In this document: positions 16,122 to 23,342 of the stretch, one piece after another
How positions within the stretch are numbered: the first letter of the stretch is position 1
How the letters are laid out: every line of letters starts with the position of its first letter
Assembly (NCBI GenBank): GCA_038118725.1
Contig: JAYOIK010000065.1
Span: 1-31,149 of the forward strand
DNA length: 31,149 bases
Direction of reading: 5' to 3'
Origin: JADHLJ01 sp038118725
GTDB taxonomy: Bacteria > Pseudomonadota > Alphaproteobacteria > Thalassobaculales > Thalassobaculaceae
Made by a program: the position numbers and the translations under genes
Notes under the pieces: generated by a model
Seen by the model: the letters and a program-made list of their open reading frames with translations, nothing else
Databases searched by the model: none
Told to the model about the DNA's origin: nothing

Positions 16122-16874
16122 CTAGCGCCCCTTGAATACGGGCTTGCGTTTCTCCCGGAACGCGGCGCCGCCTTCCTGTTGATCCTCGCTCCGCCGGATC
16201 GCCAGCAGCTCGCCGCGCGCCAGGGCATGCTGTTCCGAGGGGCCCTTGGCGGTCACGGTATCGCGCACGAAGCGCTTGAGCATGCCCACCACCATTGGCG
16301 AGCTATCGGCGAGGACGCGGGCATAGTCCATCGCCGTCTCAACCTGCTGGCCGACCGGCACCACCTTGTTCACCATGCCGACCTCATACGCGCGCTGGGC
16401 ATCGAAATGCTTGCCGGTCAGCATGAACTCCATGGCGATCTTGTGCGGAATTCGCGCCGCGACGCTGGCGATCAGGCCCCCGCAGAAGCCCAACTGGGCC
16501 TCTGGGTAAAAGAAATCCGTGTTCTCCGCCGCCACCGCCACGTCACAGAACTGAACCAGACAGAACGCCCCGCCGACACAGTACCCCGCGACCGCCGCGA
16601 TCACCGGCTTGTCGGTAATCACGCCGACTCCCGGCATGCATTCCCAGAGGTCCGGATCGACCGGCGGGTCCTTGATATCGGCCCCCACGGAGAACGCCTT
16701 GTCGCCGGAACTGGTTAGAACCGCGCACCGATCGTCGGAATCCCGAAACCGAATGAAGGCATCGCGCAGATCCGCGACCAGCGCGTTGGACAGGGCGTTC
16801 ATTTTCTCGGGCCGGTTTATGGTGATCAGCGCGATCCGATCGCGGGATTCATAGGTAACAAGAGCGTCCGTCAT
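16122..16874 (-). CDS. Enoyl-CoA hydratase/isomerase-family (crotonase fold) protein
   Basis: A 250-residue crotonase-fold enzyme of normal length. The oxyanion-hole segments are GADIK (64-68) and GYCVGG (97-102). The Glu equivalent to E164 of rat enoyl-CoA hydratase is present (E125 in YPEAQLG), but the E144 equivalent appears to be C105. Loss of one of the two hydratase glutamates argues against a classical 2-enoyl-CoA hydratase and favours an isomerase, hydrolase or lyase variant acting on an acyl-CoA. It is last in a leftward string with the MycE-like methyltransferase 67 bp upstream, the transaminase and the potassium channel gene. The alignment was done by eye. Confidence 0.82.
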   Translation of the reverse strand: MTDALVTYESRDRIALITINRPEKMNALSNALVADLRDAFIRFRDSDDRCAVLTSSGDKAFSVGADIKDPPVDPDLWECMPGVGVITDKPVIAAVAGYCVGGAFCLVQFCDVAVAAENTDFFYPEAQLGFCGGLIASVAARIPHKIAMEFMLTGKHFDAQRAYEVGMVNKVVPVGQQVETAMDYARVLADSSPMVVGMLKRFVRDTVTAKGPSEQHALARGELLAIRRSEDQQEGGAAFREKRKPVFKGR

Positions 16875-16941
16875 TTCTTGATATCCAATTCAACTCACAT
16901 GCGAGGCGCGCGGTGATCCGCGTCGATTTCAGGTATCGGGA

Positions 16942-17730
16942 TCACGGTATGTCGGGATCGTCATCGCCGTCCAGCCCGCGTTGGGCGCGATTGCGCAACA
17001 CCTCTTCCCGGCTGATTTGACCGTAGAGCCGTAGCCAGGGTTCGCTCTGAGCCCGTTTCTCGATGACCAGCATGCTGTCATAAAAATGCAGTCCGAAGGT
17101 GGATTTCGCGAAATCGCCGGCGGGCATCGCCTGGGGCCGTTCGGCGGGGGGCACGATGTAGGTATTGAAGGATGGATTATACCAGTACCATTCATGCAAC
17201 AGATCGATGAGCCGCTTGGATCGCTCGATGAAGGACTCGCGCCCGAACCCGCCGCCGAAATGCGGCCAGTAGCTGGTATGCAGGTCCTCGACGATATAGA
17301 CCCCGCCATCGGCCAGATGCGGGTAGAGAGCCTCGAAGGTCGCGATCTGTTGATGCGCCTTGTGGCCGCCGTCATCGATGACCACGTCGAGGCGCGGCAA
17401 GCGGGTTTTCAGGCTCTCCAGAAACGCGGCATCCGCCTGATCACCGATCATGATCTCCGCCTCGTCCTCGATCATCAAGGTGGTGGTGGGATCGATATCC
17501 ACGCCGACAATCGCCGCTTCGGCCCCGAAGTAGTTCCGCCAGATTTGAAGGGAACCACCGTTGAAAACCCCGATCTCCAACAGATTAACCGGCGTCCCCC
17601 GGAATTTAGCGAGATGGCGTTCATAGATCTCCGGGTAATGGCTCCACTTGTCGCTCTTATTCCCCGCGTGAGTTTCAAACATTTCCACCAGCGAGAGACC
17701 GGCCCGCCCTTCGGATCCGGATTCAGTCAT
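16942..17730 (-). CDS. Class I SAM-dependent methyltransferase, MycE/TylF-like
   Basis: A 262-residue methyltransferase with SAM motif I NLLEIGVFNGGS, a GVDIDP acidic loop and the signature DVVIDDGGH followed by GGVYIVEDLHTSYWP. The DDGGH plus EDxxTSYW pattern is typical of metal-dependent MycE/macrocin O-methyltransferase-like enzymes that methylate sugar hydroxyls. I choose ATG 17730, which overlaps the transaminase stop by 8 bp and has GGAG six bases upstream; the frame also has in-frame ATGs at 17742 and 17736. The overlap implies translational coupling with the transaminase. The acceptor is unknown; amino-sugar or polyketide-sugar methylation would be the family precedent. Confidence 0.8.
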   Translation of the reverse strand: MTESGSEGRAGLSLVEMFETHAGNKSDKWSHYPEIYERHLAKFRGTPVNLLEIGVFNGGSLQIWRNYFGAEAAIVGVDIDPTTTLMIEDEAEIMIGDQADAAFLESLKTRLPRLDVVIDDGGHKAHQQIATFEALYPHLADGGVYIVEDLHTSYWPHFGGGFGRESFIERSKRLIDLLHEWYWYNPSFNTYIVPPAERPQAMPAGDFAKSTFGLHFYDSMLVIEKRAQSEPWLRLYGQISREEVLRNRAQRGLDGDDDPDIP

Positions 17731-18673
17731 CCTCATCTCCATAATCGACCTGTGTGGCCATCCAGCCTTCGTCGTGGCGTTTCCAGTAAAGATCCTTCAG
17801 GTCACGGGACACCGGCCCCGGACTGTCATTCGACAGAATACGGCCATCGATACGGGTTACCGGCATGATTCCACCGGCCGTCGTGGTCAGGAATATCTCA
17901 TCCGCCTCGTGCATATCCTCGACCCGAAGCCGCCCCGTGCCCGCCTTAAGACCGAGTTGCGCGCATAGCTCCAGGGTCGCCTTGCGGGTGATGCCCTCAA
18001 GCGCGCCCCGGTCCGGGGTCAGGACCGCGCCGTCGCGCACGATGAAGACGTTGAAGCCCGGCCCCTCGGTCACGAACCCGTCGTGATCAAGCAGGATCGC
18101 GGCGTCGGCGCCGGCATCCTCGGCCTCGAACATCGCCTTGACCATGTCGCCGCGATGATAGTTCTTGATGGTCGGGTCGACGGAATCCGCCGGAATGCGC
18201 GGTGTCTTGGCGATGATCGCATGGCCTCCGCGCTCTTGTATCTCCGGCGACAACACGTCGATCCACGGTAGGGCGTAGGCTATAAATCGGTTCTCGTAGG
18301 CACTAACCGGGCCCCGTGGACCATAAGGCGGCAGACCGCGAGTGCAGACCATCGCCACATAGGAGTCACGGTGGCCCGTCAGGCGGACACATTCAGCCAG
18401 CACGGCTTTCATTTCATCGGCGTCCAAGGTGATCCGCATCCGCAATCCCGCCATCGAGGCCTGGAAGCGTTCGATATGGTCATCCAGGCGAAAGAACGAC
18501 CCGCCCTTGACATGCACGACGTCATAGCAAACGTCCGAACGGGTAAACCCCAAATCGAGCACCGAGATCTTGGCCTCGGAAATCGGGCAATAGGCGCCAT
18601 CGACAAAAGCGGCGCCCTCCGGCCACTCACCCGTGCGGACGCCCTTGCCGGCGGATGTCGAAAATACATTCAT
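17723..18673 (-). CDS. Class IV (fold type IV) PLP transaminase, (R)-amine transaminase-like
   Basis: A 316-residue fold-IV PLP aminotransferase (BCAT/D-amino acid/(R)-amine transaminase family). The Schiff-base lysine is K170 in DPTIKNYHRGD, with E203 in TEGPGFNV for the pyridine nitrogen and TTTAGGIMPV and DSPGPV further on. The N-terminal half SVLDLGF..SDVCYDVVHV, then FFRLDDHIERF, is closer to the (R)-selective omega-transaminases (ATA-117 type) than to IlvE, from remembered sequences. It would transfer an amino group between an amine or amino acid and a keto acid. Its ATG overlaps the potassium-channel stop (ATGA), and its end overlaps the methyltransferase start by 8 bp. Confidence 0.85.
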   Translation of the reverse strand: MNVFSTSAGKGVRTGEWPEGAAFVDGAYCPISEAKISVLDLGFTRSDVCYDVVHVKGGSFFRLDDHIERFQASMAGLRMRITLDADEMKAVLAECVRLTGHRDSYVAMVCTRGLPPYGPRGPVSAYENRFIAYALPWIDVLSPEIQERGGHAIIAKTPRIPADSVDPTIKNYHRGDMVKAMFEAEDAGADAAILLDHDGFVTEGPGFNVFIVRDGAVLTPDRGALEGITRKATLELCAQLGLKAGTGRLRVEDMHEADEIFLTTTAGGIMPVTRIDGRILSNDSPGPVSRDLKDLYWKRHDEGWMATQVDYGDEDD

Positions 18674-19902
18674 GGATCGACCTCCCTCGCCAAGTTTTCC
18701 GGGGTTTCAGGCTTCGAGGGGCGTGGCTGAATCGGCCAAACCGGTTGGCCGCCGTGGCCCGCCTGGCGCTCCTTGCTGACCCGGACCAGGGTCTCGCGAA
18801 GCTCTGGGTTGGAATTCAGAAAACGCCCGAGGTCCTGCGCGTCGAGGATCAACAACCGGCTTTCTTCCAAGGCCACGATGGTCGCGACCCGGTCGCCATG
18901 CTCGATCAACGCGATTTCGCCGAAAAAGTCACCCGCGTGAAGAATGACCGGCTCGGGATCCAGTTCGACCTCCAAGGCGCCGCTGACAACGAAATACATG
19001 CTGTCGGCATGCTCTCCCTTGCGAACGATGACTTGTCCGGCGTTGGCCATCCGCGGCTTCAACATCGCCGCCAGATCCGCGATTTGCGCCGCCGGCAGTT
19101 CGGAGAACAGCGGAACCTCGGCAACCAGGTCCCAGGTCTCGACAAAGCCGCGACGTCGAAACTCGCGCGTATAGCCCGACGCCAGAATCGCCGCTGGTAG
19201 CGCGAACATACCAACCCCGATAATCGTCACGAACCCGCCCATGATCCGACCGATGGCCGTGACCGGTGTCACATCGCCATAGCCGACCGTCGTCAAGGTC
19301 GCGAGCCCCCACCACATGGCGTGCGGCACGCTGGCGAAGGCCTCGGGCTGCGCGTCCCTCTCGGCGACGAAAACCAACGTCGAAGCGACCACCAACATCA
19401 GGATCAGCATGATGAACACACCGATCAGCGCCCGGCGTTCGGTGTAGAAAACCGCTTCCAGGCTTTCCACCGCCCCGCCATAGGGCGTGAACCGAAGCAC
19501 CCGTATCAGTCTGAAGGCGCGCAGGATCACCAGTTCCGGCTCAATCCCCAGCAACAAGGGCAGGATCGCGATGAGATCAAGGAGATTGCCGGGCGAAAGC
19601 AGATAGCGCAGGCGACCGCGAATCGGATGGCGATTAGCCCTTTGCCGCGCGCCACCCGCGTCATACAGCCAGATTCTCAGGACCAGCTCGGCCACGAACA
19701 GAAAGAGCGCGAGCGTCGTCAACATCTCGACCCAGTGACGGACTCTGGCATCGAACACATCCATCGATCCGGCGATAACCACCACGACGGTGAACAAGAT
19801 CGTCAGCACGATGAAGCCCTGCAGGCATTGACGTGCCGCCCCTTCGCCCGGAATCAGCTCCAGGGTCTCGTGAAGGTATCGCTTGGTATCTCCCGTAGGC
19901 AC
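18670..19902 (-). CDS. Voltage-gated-type K+ channel with C-terminal cyclic-nucleotide-binding domain
   Basis: A six-helix potassium channel of about 410 residues. It has an Arg-rich S4-like helix (RAFRLIRVLRF), a pore with selectivity filter TVGYGD (205-210), S6, and a C-terminal cNMP-binding domain whose phosphate-binding cassette reads FFGEIALIEHGDRVAT, including the conserved Glu and Arg. It resembles MlotiK1-type cAMP-gated channels but with a basic S4. The open frame extends far upstream, but that part overlaps the divergent aminotransferase gene and is not channel-like. I place the start at GTG 19902, eight bases after a GAGG; GTG 19926 is an alternative. The stop overlaps the transaminase start as ATGA, so the channel heads a four-gene leftward unit. 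Confidence 0.85.
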   Translation of the reverse strand: MPTGDTKRYLHETLELIPGEGAARQCLQGFIVLTILFTVVVVIAGSMDVFDARVRHWVEMLTTLALFLFVAELVLRIWLYDAGGARQRANRHPIRGRLRYLLSPGNLLDLIAILPLLLGIEPELVILRAFRLIRVLRFTPYGGAVESLEAVFYTERRALIGVFIMLILMLVVASTLVFVAERDAQPEAFASVPHAMWWGLATLTTVGYGDVTPVTAIGRIMGGFVTIIGVGMFALPAAILASGYTREFRRRGFVETWDLVAEVPLFSELPAAQIADLAAMLKPRMANAGQVIVRKGEHADSMYFVVSGALEVELDPEPVILHAGDFFGEIALIEHGDRVATIVALEESRLLILDAQDLGRFLNSNPELRETLVRVSKERQAGHGGQPVWPIQPRPSKPETPENLAREVDP

Positions 19903-20047
19903 GGTCCCGCCCTCGCCCTCATTCACCTCGATAGTGTACGGGCACGGCGCGGAGCGACAAAGCGCATTGGACGCCGAAAGCGATGTAGGTCTTTGGTTTT
20001 TCGTGTGTCTTGCTAAAGTCCGGAAAAATTCACGGAGGGAGAGGACC

Positions 20048-21337
20048 ATGGCGGGAATGCAACGCGGCAAGGCGGAACAGGATATCATCGATCGGGCGCG
20101 GGCGGTTTTGCCGGCCGGGTCCTTCGGCAACATGGCCAGCGATGTCGTCGTCGCCAGGGGCAAGGGCGGTCGGATCTGGGATCTGAGCGGCAATGAGTAC
20201 GTCGATTTCCTGCTCGGCTCCGGGCCGATGTTCGTCGGCCACGACCATCCCGAGGTGACCGCGGCGGTCCAGGAACAGATTCCCAAGGGCACGACCTTCT
20301 TCGCCAATAACGAACACGGCATCGCGCTCGCCGAGTCGATCTGCGAGGCCATGGCCTGCGCCGACAAGCTCCGCTTCGTTAGCAGCGGCTCCGAGGCGAC
20401 GCTCTATGCCATGCGCACGGCGCGGGCTCATCGCAAGCGCGACAAGGTGCTGAAATTCGAAGGCGGCTTTCACGGCATGAGCGACTATGCGCTGATGAGC
20501 ATGGCGCCGAAGACCCTTTCGAACTACCCCCAGGCGATTCCGGATACCCCCGGCATTCCCAAGAAGGTCAGCGAGGATGTCATCATCGCGCCCTATAACG
20601 ACGCCGAGACGGCGCGAGCGATCATCGCCGAGCATCACGACCAATTGGGCGCGGTGATCGCCGAGCCGTTTCAGCGCCTGCTACCGCCCAAGCCAGGCTT
20701 CCTGGAGACCTTGCGCGAGGTGACCACCGAATATGAGATCCCTCTGATCTTCGACGAGATCGTCACCGGATTCCGTTTCGCCTATGGCGGCGCGCAGGCC
20801 TATTACGGCGTGACGCCGGACATGTGCTCGCTGGGCAAGATCATCGGCGGCGGGTTCCCGCTCGCGGCGATCTGCGGCAATGACGAGTTGATGGCCCATT
20901 TCGACAAGGAATCCGTCGGCGACGACGAGTTCCTACCGCAAATCGGTACCTTGAGCGGCAACCCCGTCGCCGCGGTTGCCGGGCTGAAAACCCTCGAAAT
21001 TCTCAACCGCCCGGGCACCTATGAACAGGTCTTCGAAACCGGTCGACGCTTGATGGCGGGGCTTGAGGCGGCGATGCGCGACAACGGCCACGCCGCCAAG
21101 GTTATCGGCGAGCCGCCCCTGTTCGACGTGTTCTTCACCGACGGTCCGGTGGAGAACTACCGCGGCATGGCCGCCGCCGACGCCGCCAAGGGCCGCGCCT
21201 TCACCGCCCTGCTACGCGAGCGCGGCGTCTTCAAGGGCGACAGCAAATACTACATCTCGCTGGCCCATGACGAGGCGGATATCGAGCAGACCCTGGAAGC
21301 CCTCAAGGGCGCGGCGAAGGCCTTGGCGGAGGCGTGA
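20048..21337 (+). CDS. Class III aminotransferase, glutamate-1-semialdehyde aminomutase-like
   Basis: A 429-residue fold-I, class III PLP aminotransferase. Visible are the glycine-rich SSGSEATLYAMR (PLP phosphate), FEGGFHGMSD, the IFDEIVTGFR Asp and the Schiff-base lysine K264 in SLGKIIGGGFP. The GGGFPLAA and GTLSGNPVA segments resemble glutamate-1-semialdehyde 2,1-aminomutase (HemL), but the context has no haem gene and many HemL-like aminotransferases act in other pathways, so I give no symbol. Start ATG 20048 follows a GGAGGGAGAGG purine tract. It is divergent from the K+ channel unit (145 bp between starts) and converges on the ATP-grasp gene with only 8 bp between stops. Confidence 0.85.
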   Translation: MAGMQRGKAEQDIIDRARAVLPAGSFGNMASDVVVARGKGGRIWDLSGNEYVDFLLGSGPMFVGHDHPEVTAAVQEQIPKGTTFFANNEHGIALAESICEAMACADKLRFVSSGSEATLYAMRTARAHRKRDKVLKFEGGFHGMSDYALMSMAPKTLSNYPQAIPDTPGIPKKVSEDVIIAPYNDAETARAIIAEHHDQLGAVIAEPFQRLLPPKPGFLETLREVTTEYEIPLIFDEIVTGFRFAYGGAQAYYGVTPDMCSLGKIIGGGFPLAAICGNDELMAHFDKESVGDDEFLPQIGTLSGNPVAAVAGLKTLEILNRPGTYEQVFETGRRLMAGLEAAMRDNGHAAKVIGEPPLFDVFFTDGPVENYRGMAAADAAKGRAFTALLRERGVFKGDSKYYISLAHDEADIEQTLEALKGAAKALAEA

Positions 21338-21345
21338 GTTAACCG

Positions 21346-22194
21346 CTAAACCGAACGCTCTATCGCTTCCGCGAAGCGCTCGCCGGCGCCTGGAGCCAAG
21401 TGGAGATAGAGGCTCGGTTCGACTAGCTCCACTTCCATCACGGTGAACGCGTCGCCGCGTATCAGGCCGTCGACCCGCGCATAGACCGGAACGCCGGGAA
21501 CGACGGCAAGCGCCGCCTCGGCTTGCGCGATGATCTCCGGCGAAACCGAAACCGGCTCAACCCGCGCGCCGAATTGGGAGTTCGCGCGCCACTCCCCCTC
21601 GGCGATGACGCGGCGCGCCGCGTGCGAGAAAACGCCCCCGAAGAACACCAGGGTGGTCTCGCCCAGGGCGCCGATATCAGCCTGAAACTCTTGCAGAAGC
21701 GCCCGATCCCCCGCGATCGCCTTGCCATGCCAGAGGTCGGGCCGCGCGCGATCGATCTTCGCGACATTGAATCCGCTCTGACCGGAAACCGGCTTCAGAA
21801 TCCCCACATCCCAACCGTTTTGACCGAGCGCGCGTTCGATGGCGCCCTGATCTCGCGGATCGACCAGGATGGTCCGCGGCACCCGCACACCCGCTTGCTC
21901 GAGGGTGATCAGATAGGACTTGTCGAAGTTCCAGCGAACCATGTCCGGCGGATTACGCGAAACCACTGCTTGGGTTTCCAGCGTTGCCAACCAATCAAGG
22001 AACGCGCCTGGGTTCTCGTGATAGTCCCAGCAGGCTCTAAGCACCGTGACATCCGCCTGGAGGAAGGCCTCGATCGGCCCGTTCCACGGCGCGGCCACAA
22101 CCTCGTGATCACATCTCTCCAAAGCCCCCCGCAAAACCAGATCGCTTTCCAGGAGATCCGGCCACGCGAGACAGGTCGCGAGCGCGATACGCAA
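21346..22194 (-). CDS. ATP-grasp domain protein (RimK/glutathione synthetase-like)
   Basis: A 282-residue ATP-grasp protein, a fold that joins a carboxylate to an amine or thiol through an acyl-phosphate. Visible are the N-terminal segment MRIALATC..WPDLLESD, LRACWDYHENP, MVRWNFDKSYL, the ATP-lysine segment LKPVSGQSGFNV, LLQEF and the metal/ATP segment EVELVEPSLYL. The WDYH and WNxDKxYL motifs recall the uncharacterised group that includes DcsG of cycloserine synthesis (from memory). The only start is TTG 22194, since an in-frame TAG lies just upstream and there is no clear Shine-Dalgarno. Possible insertion-element debris ends 13 bp before the start, so the native 5' control region may have been displaced. 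The substrate is unknown. Confidence 0.72.
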   Translation of the reverse strand: MRIALATCLAWPDLLESDLVLRGALERCDHEVVAAPWNGPIEAFLQADVTVLRACWDYHENPGAFLDWLATLETQAVVSRNPPDMVRWNFDKSYLITLEQAGVRVPRTILVDPRDQGAIERALGQNGWDVGILKPVSGQSGFNVAKIDRARPDLWHGKAIAGDRALLQEFQADIGALGETTLVFFGGVFSHAARRVIAEGEWRANSQFGARVEPVSVSPEIIAQAEAALAVVPGVPVYARVDGLIRGDAFTVMEVELVEPSLYLHLAPGAGERFAEAIERSV

Positions 22195-22206
22195 TGGCGG
22201 GCTCGT

Positions 22207-22338
22207 CTAGCAGGCTGTTGAAGGTTGATGAAAAGGCATTGGAGATCCATCAATTCGCTCGCTTCGCGCGCGCCTCGAGACGAGTTCTTTCATTGACTTG
22301 AACATTTCATACCAGCGTCTCTCGCCCTCGGCGACCAT
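22207..22338 (-). mobile_element. Possible insertion-element remnant: IS-like terminus with a 43-codon tail frame
   Basis: The 269-bp gap between the ATP-grasp and VOC genes holds a 43-codon frame (ATG 22338) whose product ends FHQPSTAC. Its stop lies inside the sequence that reads TAGCAGGCTGTTGAA on the + strand at 22208-22222. That string resembles terminal inverted repeats of IS5/IS1182-type elements (recalled, not searched). No matching repeat is seen at the other side, and no transposase core is present, so at most one end of an element remains. It could instead be a conserved intergenic repeat. Confidence 0.3.
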
Positions 22339-22416
22339 CGTGTTGTTCTTGCGCGGGCGACAATCGAGAGGTCCGGCGGCTTGCCCGCCTGGAAGAGGCC
22401 CGCTGAGCGCTACCTG

Positions 22417-22435
22417 TCCTGGACCTGATCCAGGA
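22417..22435. repeat. Palindromic intergenic repeat
   Basis: TCCTGGA and TCCAGGA form a perfect 7-bp dyad around CCTGA. It lies 29 bp downstream of the VOC gene stop. Similar CCTGG-N-CCAGG dyads are frequent in alphaproteobacterial intergenic DNA. There is no T-tract, so it may be a repeat or a weak mRNA 3' hairpin rather than a strong terminator. Confidence 0.4.
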
Positions 22436-22463
22436 TGTCGACGGGTCTTCGCGACCTGAAATC

Positions 22464-23342
22464 TCACGCTTGAATGAAGGACAGCACCACGCCCAAGGTC
22501 GTGTCGGGCTTCAGCCAAACCGCCGGATACGGGTGCTTGTTGATCTCGAATCCCTGGCTTTCAAGATAGGCTTGGGTCGTGGCCAGATCCTTGACCCGCA
22601 CGCCAAAACCGCAGACCCAAGGCAAGGTCGGCGCGGTTACGCCCGGGGCCCATTTGTCGAGGCCGGCCTCGGTCAGGACATAAAGTTTGGTGTTACCCAG
22701 ATCGTAGACCGCGATGTCAGCCCCATGCCGCGCCGGCTCGATCGCGAACATGGCCGTGTAGCGCGCGCAGGTCGCCTCGATATCCTCGACGCAGACCGCC
22801 GTCTCGGCCATCGTCACCGCGCCATTGGGATGCTCAAGAAGATGCGGCTGCCAGAGCACGTCGCGGGTCAGATGCTGGATGAAGATCATCCGGCCTTCCG
22901 GCACCTTCTCGCGGATCGTGTGGACATTGCGAAACTGGGCCAGGCGCTCCTCGGAATCGTCGGGCCCGAAGGGGGCCATGCGTTCGAGCTTGGCCGCCGG
23001 CTGAACCATGCCGGAGCGGGCGTTGATCACTTCATAGGCCTTCTCGGAATCCGACACGCCAAGCGCGATGATATGGGTACCCTGGTACTTGTCCAGCAAG
23101 CCGCTGACCGAGGTGTAGAGCGCCGGATCGGTGATGCCGATCAGCTCCAGATAGCCTTGCTCGAACATCGCGCAGTGATTGCCGGAGCCCCAGGGCACCA
23201 CCGGCCCGCCGGGCTCGGTCGAGCCTGAGTGGATACTACGCGCGGTCAAGGTGAAACCGAGCCTGGCATAGGTCTCGTACGCCTGACCCAGGGTCGCGAC
23301 GGCGACACCGACATGATCGAGTTGTAAATCCAGGTCACTCAT
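22464..23342 (-). CDS. VOC-superfamily / glyoxalase-like domain protein
   Basis: A 292-residue protein with two vicinal-oxygen-chelate type modules. The N-terminal LQLDHVGVAV (H10) and GYLELIGI (Glu) are the usual metal-ligand positions. A second half begins near HPNGAVTMAETAVCVEDIEAT and ends GVVLSFIQA. It resembles the glyoxalase-like domain family (Pfam Glyoxalase_3-like), with the internal FIQHLTRDVLWQP segment typical of it. The reaction is unknown; VOC enzymes include isomerases, epimerases and extradiol dioxygenases. Its ATG overlaps the acyl-CoA ligase stop as ATGA, so it is translated with the ligase and probably acts on the same compound or its CoA ester. Confidence 0.75.
   Translation of the reverse strand: MSDLDLQLDHVGVAVATLGQAYETYARLGFTLTARSIHSGSTEPGGPVVPWGSGNHCAMFEQGYLELIGITDPALYTSVSGLLDKYQGTHIIALGVSDSEKAYEVINARSGMVQPAAKLERMAPFGPDDSEERLAQFRNVHTIREKVPEGRMIFIQHLTRDVLWQPHLLEHPNGAVTMAETAVCVEDIEATCARYTAMFAIEPARHGADIAVYDLGNTKLYVLTEAGLDKWAPGVTAPTLPWVCGFGVRVKDLATTQAYLESQGFEINKHPYPAVWLKPDTTLGVVLSFIQA

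Noticed and set aside
19903..20367. N-terminal extension of about 155 residues on the K+ channel frame
   Set aside because: It overlaps the divergent aminotransferase gene antisense, is Ser/Pro-rich with no channel similarity, and a GTG with a ribosome site lies at 19902.
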